A DNA stretch of 64,000 nt from DATAOG01 sp963753685. GTDB taxonomy: Bacteria > Pseudomonadota > Alphaproteobacteria > Geminicoccales > Geminicoccaceae. The translations under genes were made by a program, and so were the position numbers. Location of the stretch: NCBI GenBank assembly GCA_963753685.1, contig CAVWDE010000022.1, positions 62,001 to 126,000 on the forward strand, given 5' to 3'. Under the pieces are notes generated by a model. That model saw nothing but the letters and a program-made list of their open reading frames with translations, was not told where the DNA came from and ran no database searches. This document shows positions 57,387 to 64,000 of the stretch, piece after piece. Each line of letters starts with the position of its first letter. The first letter of the stretch is position 1.

Positions 57387-58526
57387 ATGCCGGCGCTCGG
57401 TCCCAATGCCCATCTGATCGGCCAGCCGGGCTCGCGCGCGCGCCTGTGCACGCCGGCGCTGCTGCTTGAGCTCGCGGTCTTCGAGCACAACCTCGCGGCC
57501 ATGGCGGCCTGGTGCCGGGAGCGAAACGTGGCGCTCCGGCCGCACGCCAAGACCCATAAATCGGTCGAGATCGCGCGCAAGCAGCTCAAAGCGGGAGCCG
57601 CGGGGATCTGCTGCGCCACCATCGGCGAGGCCGAGCGCCTGACCGACGGCGGCATCGACCGGCTCCTGATCACCTCGCCGATCGTGACCGCGCCCAAGCT
57701 CGAGCGCCTAGCGGCGCTCCTGGAGCGGGCCCAAGGCCTGATGGTGGTGGCCGACCACCTGGAGGGCGTCGATGCGCTGGCCGAGATCGCCGCCGGCGCT
57801 GCCCGCCCGCTCGGCGTCCTGGTCGATCTCGGGGTCGGCCTCAGGCGCACCGGCTGTGCCACCACCGGGGCAGCCCTTGCGGTCGCACGCCGGATCGCAG
57901 GCGCCAACAGCCTCGTCTTCGGCGGCGTCCAGGCCTACGCCGGCCATTTGCAGCACATCCCTGAGCTCGCCGAACGGCAGCGCCGGGGCGCGCTCGAGGA
58001 CGCGAGCGTCAAAGAGGTGCTGGCGGGCCTGGCGGCAAACGGCATCGAGGTGCCGCGGGTGACCGGTGCCGGCACCGGCAGCCACGCGATCGACGGCGCG
58101 GGCGGCGTGTTCAGCGAGCTGCAATGCGGCAGCTACATCTTCCTCGACGTCGACTACCTGAGGATCGCACTCCGCCCGGACGGCAGCGAGCCATTCCGGC
58201 CGTCCCTGTTCGTGCGCACCGCGGTGATCAGCGCCAACGCGCCGGATCACGTCACCACCGACGCCGGCCTCAAGGCGTTCGCGACCGACGGCCCGATGCC
58301 GGTGATCGCCCGCGGCGCGCCCGCGGCCGCAAAATACTTCTTCTTCGGGGACGAGCACGGCCGGGTCGAGCTCGAGGACGCGCCCCGGCATCTGCCGATC
58401 GGCACAGCGCTCGAATGCCTCGTCCCGCACTGCGACCCGACCGTCAACCTCTACAACGTCTACCACGTGGTCCAGGGCGACACCCTGGTCGACATCTGGC
58501 CGATCGACGCCCGCGGCGCGATCTGA
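57387..58526 (+). CDS. D-threonine aldolase / D-serine dehydratase-like PLP enzyme
   Basis: 379 residues from the ATG at 57387, which has GGGAGGTGAGG upstream. Fold-type III alanine racemase-like barrel: the PLP lysine lies in LRPHAKTHKSVEIARKQL, and phosphate-binding TGAGTGSHAIDGAGG follows. The metal site near the C-terminus is VPHCDPTVNLYNVYHVVQG, with the His-x-Asp typical of metal-activated D-threonine aldolases and D-serine dehydratases of the DSD1 type. It would cleave or dehydrate a D-beta-hydroxy amino acid. Sequence alone does not separate the two reactions. Confidence 0.85.
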   Translation: MPALGPNAHLIGQPGSRARLCTPALLLELAVFEHNLAAMAAWCRERNVALRPHAKTHKSVEIARKQLKAGAAGICCATIGEAERLTDGGIDRLLITSPIVTAPKLERLAALLERAQGLMVVADHLEGVDALAEIAAGAARPLGVLVDLGVGLRRTGCATTGAALAVARRIAGANSLVFGGVQAYAGHLQHIPELAERQRRGALEDASVKEVLAGLAANGIEVPRVTGAGTGSHAIDGAGGVFSELQCGSYIFLDVDYLRIALRPDGSEPFRPSLFVRTAVISANAPDHVTTDAGLKAFATDGPMPVIARGAPAAAKYFFFGDEHGRVELEDAPRHLPIGTALECLVPHCDPTVNLYNVYHVVQGDTLVDIWPIDARGAI

Positions 58527-58637
58527 GCCGGGCTCCTGCCGCCAAAGGGGCTCAGGCTCGCCCGGCTGTTGGTCCCGCGACCGGCGGTCGATCGGGTCGT
58601 CCACTGCCGCTCCGGAGCTCCGGCGTCGCTCCGGCTT

Positions 58638-58670
58638 CCGTCATAAATTTGTCGCTTTGACCCCTATGAT
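58638..58670 (+). promoter_or_regulatory. Pho box and promoter for phoX
   Basis: CCGTCATAAATTTGTCGC (58638-58655) matches the PhoB site (two TGTCA-type repeats 11 bases apart) at 13 of 18 positions. TATGAT (58665-58670) lies 9 bases downstream, the expected -10 placement, and there is no good -35, as usual for PhoB-activated promoters. The phoX ATG is 53 bases after the -10. Confidence 0.8.
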
Positions 58671-58722
58671 TCGGCGATCCGCCGCAGTCCCGGCGGAACA
58701 GCGCACCGGGAGGGTTGCCTTG

Positions 58723-60537
58723 ATGGGTATGCAGCAGGGATCTGGGACCACGGCGAGGATGATCCTGGTCGCAACGACGGCTCTGGTCGGGGTGTCGGCG
58801 GCCCCGATGGTCGGAGCCGCCGCCGAGACGCTGAAGTTCGCCCCGATCGATGCGCCGACGACCGACCAGGCGAAGCGTGAGGTCCGGGCGAGCCCCGAAA
58901 TCACACTGGACGGCAAGGCCACCAAGATCGGCTTCGTGCCCCTGCTGCGCTCGGGCGATAAGCTCGGCTCGGGCACCTTCGGCATGATCCTCGACGAGAA
59001 GGGCGTGCCGATCGTCGGCGCCGACGGGGCGCCCATGATCTCCAACGCGACCGACTTCTCGTCGCTGCTGCAAAAGGACGGCCATCTCTATGTGGTCTCG
59101 CATTTCGAGACCCGGCCGGCGGCGGTCTATGTGACCATGGTCGACCTGGACAAAGACACGGGCGAGCTCAAGGCGAGCGACACCGCACCGGTCGACTTTT
59201 CCGCCTACGGCGGCCTCTGGGTGCCGTGCGCCGGCTCGATCACGCCCTGGAACACGCACCTCGGCAGCGAGGAGTACGAGCCCGACGCGCGGGTCATCGA
59301 GACAACCGCCGATCTCGCCAAGCTCGACGACTATCCAAAGCCCATGGCGCTCTATTTCGGCTACGACGCCACCGGCGGGCAGCCGTCGGCGACGATGGCG
59401 GGCTTCCGCGAGGTCTTCAAGCCCTATCGCTACGGCTATATCACCGAGATCTCGGTCGATGACGACGGCAAGGCGAGCGGCGTCAAGCACTATGCGATGG
59501 GCCGGTTCTCGCATGAGCTCGGCTACGTCATGCCGGACCAGAAGACGGTCTACATGACCGACGACGGCACCAATGTCGGCCTCTTCCGCTTCGTCGCCGG
59601 CGAGCCGGGCAAGCTCGACCAGGGCCACCTCTATGCCGCCAGATGGGAGCAGACCAGCGCCGAGAATGGCGGCAGCGCCAATCTCTCCTGGGTCGACCTC
59701 GGCGAGGGCGGTGCCGATGCGGTCAAGGCCCTGATCGACCAGGGCATCCAGTTCTCCGACATCTTCGAGACCGCCGACATGGGCGACGACGGCAGCTGCC
59801 CGGACGGCTTCACCGCCTCCGCGGCCAACGGCGTGCGCGAGTGCCTGAAGCTCAAGGACGGCATGGACCTCGCGGCCTCGCGTCTCGAGACCCGCCGCTA
59901 TGCGGCGATCAAAGGCGCCACCACCGAGATCCGCAAAGAAGAGGGGATCACCTACGATCCCGACCACCGCCGCCTCTACGTCGCGATCAGCGAGATCTCC
60001 AACGGCATGGAGGATGCGGCCTCGAAGGGCAAGCCCAGCAGCAAATACGACCTCGCCTCCGCCAACGCCATCAAGGTCGCGTACAATCCCTGCGGCGGCG
60101 TCTACGCGCTCGATCTCGACGATGATTTCGTCGCCAAGACCATGACCGCGATCGTTACCGGGACGCCCAAGAAATACGGCGACGACAGCCCGTTCGCCGG
60201 CAACACCTGCGCCATGGATGGTCTGGCCAATCCCGACAACATCACCTATGTGCCGGGGTACAACACCCTGATCATCGGCGAGGACACGGAAACCGGGCAC
60301 CAGAACGATGCCGTCTGGGCCTATGACCTCGACGCCAAGACGCTCACCCGGATCGAGACCACGCCCTACGGGTCGGAGACCACCTCGGTCTACATCTACC
60401 CGGACATCGAGGGCCACGCCTACCTGATGAGCGTCGTCCAGCACCCCTACGGCGAGTCCGACGAGGACAAGCTGAAATCGCCGGCCGACGCCCAGGCCTA
60501 CATGGGCTACATCGGCCCGATGCCGAAGCTCGACTGA
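58723..60537 (+). CDS. phoX: PhoX family (DUF839) alkaline phosphatase-like protein
   Basis: 604 residues from the ATG at 58723, which has GGGAGGG upstream. A Sec-type signal (ILVATTALVGVSAAPMVGAAA) replaces the Tat signal of classical PhoX; no twin arginine is seen. The PhoX block with the metal-binding cysteine and glutamates reads CAGSITPWNTHLGSEEYEPD, and SHELGYVMPDQKTVYMTDDG and GLANPDNITYVPGYNTLIIG fit the beta-propeller. PhoX enzymes use calcium and iron to release phosphate from esters in the periplasm. A Pho box upstream agrees. The next gene begins 11 bases after the stop. Confidence 0.88.
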   Translation: MGMQQGSGTTARMILVATTALVGVSAAPMVGAAAETLKFAPIDAPTTDQAKREVRASPEITLDGKATKIGFVPLLRSGDKLGSGTFGMILDEKGVPIVGADGAPMISNATDFSSLLQKDGHLYVVSHFETRPAAVYVTMVDLDKDTGELKASDTAPVDFSAYGGLWVPCAGSITPWNTHLGSEEYEPDARVIETTADLAKLDDYPKPMALYFGYDATGGQPSATMAGFREVFKPYRYGYITEISVDDDGKASGVKHYAMGRFSHELGYVMPDQKTVYMTDDGTNVGLFRFVAGEPGKLDQGHLYAARWEQTSAENGGSANLSWVDLGEGGADAVKALIDQGIQFSDIFETADMGDDGSCPDGFTASAANGVRECLKLKDGMDLAASRLETRRYAAIKGATTEIRKEEGITYDPDHRRLYVAISEISNGMEDAASKGKPSSKYDLASANAIKVAYNPCGGVYALDLDDDFVAKTMTAIVTGTPKKYGDDSPFAGNTCAMDGLANPDNITYVPGYNTLIIGEDTETGHQNDAVWAYDLDAKTLTRIETTPYGSETTSVYIYPDIEGHAYLMSVVQHPYGESDEDKLKSPADAQAYMGYIGPMPKLD

Positions 60538-60548
60538 CCGCGAACGCC

Positions 60549-62234
60549 GTGCCGAAGCAGGCACGGGTGGGCGCCGCCCGCGCCACCGCCATCTTCGCGA
60601 CGGCCATCCTGGCGATGGCCGTCGCCGGAATGGCCGCCGCGGCGACCGGCCCGAAGGCGCAGGATCTGCGCTCCCGGGTGGCCAAGAACCCGTTCGCCTT
60701 CATCCCGCCGCAGTGCTACACGCGCACCAAGGATGCCGACGGCACGGTGCATAACCCCTGCTATGCCTGCCACGTCAGTTCGCCGGCGCCCAACTACGTC
60801 GACGACGGCGGCCTGCAGACGGTCTATGACTTTCCCGAGCCGGCGCTCGTCAATCACTGGACCGGCCTGTTCGTCGACCGCCGGCCGGGGATCGCAGGGC
60901 AGACCGACGCCGACATCCTGCGCTACGTGCGCGCCGACAATTACCACGACGCGAACGGTGAGCCGGCGCTCCTGCGCCGCCTCGCGCATCCGCCCGAGGG
61001 CTGGGACATCAACGGCGACGGCACCTGGTCCGGCTACCGGCCGGACGTCTATTTCCGCTTCGATCGCGCGGGCTACGATCTCGACCCGGCGGGCCGGCGC
61101 ACCGGCTGGCGCGCCTACGGCTACATCCCGCTGCCGGGCGCGTTCTGGCCCGCCAACGGCTCGGCCGACGACGTCCTGATCCGCCTGCCGGCAGCCTTCC
61201 GCGAGCGGGCGGACGGCAGCACCGACTGGACCCTCTACGAGGTCAATCTCGCGATCGTCGAGGCGCTGGTGAAGCGCGCCGACGTGCCTCTGCCGCCGAC
61301 CGACGAGCGGCCGCTCGGCGTCGATCTCGATCGCGACGGAACGCTCGCGACGGCGCGGCGCGTCGTCTACGCCTTCGATCCGCGCAACGGGATCGACATG
61401 AGCTACGTCGGCCGGGCCCGCGTCGAGCTTCAGGCGGGCCATGTGCACCTGGCAGCCGGGCTGTTCCCGGAGGGCACGGAGTTCGTGCACAGCCTGCGCT
61501 ATCTGGGTGTCGAGCCCGATGGCACCGTGGCGCCCGCGGCGCGCCTCAAGGAATTGCGCTATACCCGCAAGGTTGGCTGGCGCACCTACACATCGCTCCT
61601 CGAGCAGGCGATGAACGGGCTGCGCGAGGCCCATGACTATCCCGATCGGCCCGAGCGCTTCCTGGGCGATGTCGAATTGGGGATCGCGACCGGGCTCGGC
61701 TGGCGCATGCAAGGCTTCATCGAGGATGACACCGGCGCCCTGCGGCCGCAGACCTACGAGGAGAGCCTGACCTGTGCTGGCTGTCATGCCGGCACCGGTC
61801 GCGCGATCGATGGCATCTTCTCCTACGCCCGCAAGGTCGACCGGCCCGCCGGCGGCTGGTTCCACTGGGATCGTGCGCGGCCGCTCGGCGATCTGCCCGA
61901 TCCGGAGCGATCCGACGGCAGGGGCGCCTACGCGACCTATCTGGTCCGCAACCGGGCCGGGGACGAATTCCGCGCCAATGTCGAAGCGCTGCAGAGGTTC
62001 TTTCCGGGCGGCCTGCCCGATGGCGACGCCATCGCGGCGCTCGCGCAGCGGATCGGTCCGCTCACCGATCCCTCGCCCGGCCGGGCGCTGGCTCTCGACA
62101 AGGCGTATCGGCTCATCGTCGAGGAGCAGAGCTACGACCAGGGGCGGGCGCCGATCCTCGCACCGCTCGATGACGCGGTCTGGAAGCAGATCGAGCCAGA
62201 CACCGAGACCGGAGTGATCGACCCGGTCGAGTGA
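60549..62234 (+). CDS. Large secreted protein with two haem c sites, unknown function
   Basis: 561 residues from GTG 60549. A signal peptide (TAIFATAILAMAVAGMAAAA) is followed by CYACH (71-75) and, far away, CAGCH (409-413), both exported haem c attachment motifs. In between are calcium-loop-like sequences DINGDGTWSGYRPD and DLDRDGTLA and no recognised domain. It is cotranscribed with phoX (11-base gap), so probably made under phosphate starvation. It could be an electron-transfer partner, a haem sensor or an oxidase; I do not recognise the family. Confidence 0.8.
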   Translation: MPKQARVGAARATAIFATAILAMAVAGMAAAATGPKAQDLRSRVAKNPFAFIPPQCYTRTKDADGTVHNPCYACHVSSPAPNYVDDGGLQTVYDFPEPALVNHWTGLFVDRRPGIAGQTDADILRYVRADNYHDANGEPALLRRLAHPPEGWDINGDGTWSGYRPDVYFRFDRAGYDLDPAGRRTGWRAYGYIPLPGAFWPANGSADDVLIRLPAAFRERADGSTDWTLYEVNLAIVEALVKRADVPLPPTDERPLGVDLDRDGTLATARRVVYAFDPRNGIDMSYVGRARVELQAGHVHLAAGLFPEGTEFVHSLRYLGVEPDGTVAPAARLKELRYTRKVGWRTYTSLLEQAMNGLREAHDYPDRPERFLGDVELGIATGLGWRMQGFIEDDTGALRPQTYEESLTCAGCHAGTGRAIDGIFSYARKVDRPAGGWFHWDRARPLGDLPDPERSDGRGAYATYLVRNRAGDEFRANVEALQRFFPGGLPDGDAIAALAQRIGPLTDPSPGRALALDKAYRLIVEEQSYDQGRAPILAPLDDAVWKQIEPDTETGVIDPVE

Positions 62235-62488
62235 TCATGTGAAGTGCCGTCTTCGGCCTGCGCAGGAGGTGACCGGAGCGGCCCGCGCCCCGCCCGCCTG
62301 CATGATCGTCTGCAGAAAATGAGGGGACGCACGAAGGGAGCACCGGCAAACAAGGGGCTCGCATCCGGGCGCCGACGCTCTGGTCGCCAGGTGCTTGCTC
62401 GCCTATGGTGACCCGACGGTGCCAGGGCGGAGCGTTCCAACCCAGGTCCGGCAAGGCGAGCCACGGCCAAGGCTTTGAGGGGGAGGAC

Positions 62489-63406
62489 ATGAAAGCGACG
62501 TTCATCGATTGTCCGCCGTTCCTGCACGAGCTCTACCGCGACGAGATGGCGGCGATCGTGCCCGATCTCGAGATCAACCTCGGCGACCCGTCGCGCGACG
62601 AGGTGGTGGCCCTGCTCGCGGATTCGCCGTTCGCGATGAACGATCACACCCTGTTCGACGAAGCGCTGCTCGCGGCCTGCCCAGCGCTCAAGGTCATCGT
62701 GTTCCTCGGCACCGGGGCGGCCAGCTACATCGACCTCAAGGCCGCCGAGCGGCTCGGGATCCGCGTGCGCGCCTACGGCGGCTACGGCGATCAGAGCGTC
62801 GCCGAGCACGCGCTCGCCCTGATGCTCGCCTCCGCCCGCCAGCTGGCCGCCATGGACCGGACGCTGCGGGCCGGGCGCTGGGAGACCCTGAACAGCATCG
62901 AGCTCGCCGGCAAGACCTTGGGCGTGATCGGCACCGGCGGCATCGGCAAGGCCATGATCCGGCTCGGCGCCGGTATCGGCATGCGCGTGGTCGCCTGGAA
63001 CCGGAGCGGCGTGCCGGCCGATCTGCCCTGCGAGGCGCTGGCTCTGGACGAGCTGTTGGCCAGCGCCGACGTGGTCTCGCTGCACCTGGTGCTGAACGAT
63101 CAGACCCGGGGTTTCCTCGATGGCCGCAGGCTCCAGCTGATGAAGCCGGGCGCCATCTTCATCAATACCGCGCGCGGCGCGATCGTCGACGAAGCGGCCC
63201 TGGTCGCGGGCCTCGAGGCCGGGCGGATCGGCCACGCCGGGCTCGACGTGTTCGCCCTGGAGCCGCTTGCGGCCGGCCATCCGCTGACCCGCCTTGCCAA
63301 CGTCACCCTGACCGCGCACGCCGCCTTCGCGACCCGGGAGGCCTCGGCGCGGCTCCTGCGCTTCGCCCTCGAGATCCTGGCCGAGGAGCGCCAGCGGCCC
63401 GGCTGA
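62489..63406 (+). CDS. D-isomer-specific 2-hydroxyacid dehydrogenase
   Basis: 305 residues from the ATG at 62489, which has GGGGGAGG upstream. The NAD-binding domain is typical: TLGVIGTGGIGKAMIRLGAG near residue 145, then VSLHLVLNDQTRGFLDGR, MKPGAIFINTARGAIVDEAA and the catalytic LDVFALEPL. The usual active-site histidine appears as LTAHAAFATREA (in place of TPHxA). It would interconvert a 2-ketoacid and D-hydroxyacid, or phosphoglycerate. The 254 bases before it (62235-62488) hold no gene or clear promoter. Confidence 0.9.
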   Translation: MKATFIDCPPFLHELYRDEMAAIVPDLEINLGDPSRDEVVALLADSPFAMNDHTLFDEALLAACPALKVIVFLGTGAASYIDLKAAERLGIRVRAYGGYGDQSVAEHALALMLASARQLAAMDRTLRAGRWETLNSIELAGKTLGVIGTGGIGKAMIRLGAGIGMRVVAWNRSGVPADLPCEALALDELLASADVVSLHLVLNDQTRGFLDGRRLQLMKPGAIFINTARGAIVDEAALVAGLEAGRIGHAGLDVFALEPLAAGHPLTRLANVTLTAHAAFATREASARLLRFALEILAEERQRPG

Positions 63407-63655
63407 GCGCCGTGCGCGCCGACCGCCGCCCGACCTCAAGCCCTCAGTAACCACAACCGTCTAGACCGAAGTCGGCGGCAAAGGCCCGCCGGCGGGTGCG
63501 CGTCGCCCGGCCGGTCCGGGTTGCCGGTGGCGCTGAGCGCGCCGCGGCCACAAGCCTGAACGAACCGGTGCGGGATGGATCGCGGGTCGGCGCATGGCAT
63601 CGTAGAGCAAGCGGCTGAAGGCAACGCGGATGGGGGCCACTGCCCGGGCCGCCGC

Positions 63656-64000
63656 ATGCCAGGCCACCGGTTCGCCGGCGCCTGTCTGCTGCTCGGCCTC
63701 GCCCTGCTCGGCGCCTGCACCACGGGGCATCCACCGCCCGGCCCGCTCGCGCTCGGCGGACCGCTTCTCGAGCCCCTCGCGGCGCCGGCCCGGCCGACGC
63801 CGCTGGCGGCCGACCTCCGGTCGGTCAAGCCGCCGCTGCCGCGCGGGGTCGGGACAGCGCCCGCACCGCTGCCGGCCCTCCGGCCGGCGCTCGTGGTGCG
63901 GCTGCCGCCGCCCGCGAAGCCGCGGCCGCCCGAATCCGAGCCGCACGTCGCCTGGCTGCCGAAACTGAAGCCGACGATCGGTCGGCCCACCGGGGCCAGC
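63656..64000 (+). CDS. Proline-rich lipoprotein, 5' part only
   Basis: An open frame of 115 codons with no stop before the window edge, so it is easily missed. It begins MPGHRFAGACLLLGLALLGAC; the lipobox LGAC (Cys21) predicts a lipid-anchored envelope protein. The rest visible is proline-, leucine- and alanine-rich with KPPLPRGVG and WLPKLKPTIG, and no domain. The frame is read here as coding because signal peptide and lipobox coincide with the first ATG; no good ribosome binding site is seen. The 249 bases before it show nothing else. Confidence 0.55.
   Translation, partial: MPGHRFAGACLLLGLALLGACTTGHPPPGPLALGGPLLEPLAAPARPTPLAADLRSVKPPLPRGVGTAPAPLPALRPALVVRLPPPAKPRPPESEPHVAWLPKLKPTIGRPTGAS

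Overview
The window is GC-rich, densely packed chromosomal DNA from an alphaproteobacterium. It looks Rhodospirillales- or Geminicoccales-like, inferred from gene order and protein character rather than any database search. Diagnostic alphaproteobacterial blocks are hprK-rapZ-EIIA-HPr, ahcY-tsaE-amgK-addB-addA-trxA, aroA-cmk-rpsA-ihfB-lapA-pyrF-trpF-trpB-trpA-accD-folC, and the acidic FYDLN-type protein next to a tRNA-Ala(GGC). I see no insertion sequence, integrase, phage or CRISPR array.

Layout. 1-1866: end of hprK, rapZ, a mannose-family EIIA and HPr, a regulatory phosphorelay with no sugar permease. 1899-5295 (minus): a Tat-exported isoquinoline-1-oxidoreductase-type molybdenum hydroxylase (iorA, iorB) with its own dihaem cytochrome c. 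5572-8310: ahcY, tsaE (apparent C-terminal frameshift) and amgK; the murU expected next is replaced by an inverted mscS. 9500-16276: addB, addA, trxA. 16357-17706: a glutamine-synthetase-fold gamma-glutamylation enzyme. 17710-30816 (minus): a long housekeeping run from aroA to yqgE. 30986-31569: FYDLN-type protein and tRNA-Ala. 31720-36346 (minus): dedA, a MoaD-like protein and a second molybdenum hydroxylase (coxM, broken coxS, coxL). 36347-36817: a structured intergenic region. 36818-43093: singletons (trypsin-like lipoprotein, unknown gene, Uma2, cNMP-binding protein, TusA-like protein, MetE-like methyltransferase, DUF4242, GlxA-type regulator). 43312-48311: macA-macB-outer membrane factor. 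48331-51599 (minus): hxlR-emrA-emrB with emrB frameshifted. 51707-53212: remnants of an ABC permease and a PfkB kinase. 53325-55510 (minus): pqqABCD without pqqE. 55711-58526: an amidase, and divergently a D-threonine-aldolase-like enzyme. 58638-62234: a Pho box and promoter driving phoX and a large secreted dihaem protein. 62489-64000: a 2-hydroxyacid dehydrogenase and the start of a lipoprotein.

Three points stand out. First, six places (tsaE, coxS twice, emrB, pfkB and the T-loop of tRNA-Ala) each look one base too long, and deleting one base restores the expected product. That is either base-insertion error in the assembly or an unusual indel bias. Second, a textbook Pho box precedes phoX and an unfamiliar 561-residue two-CxxCH secreted protein, suggesting a phosphate-starvation unit that couples a phosphatase to a haem protein. 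Third, the gap between coxM and the trypsin-like gene holds several consecutive hairpins with T-runs on both strands, plus a 13-bp triple repeat over the coxM start, and may encode an unannotated RNA.
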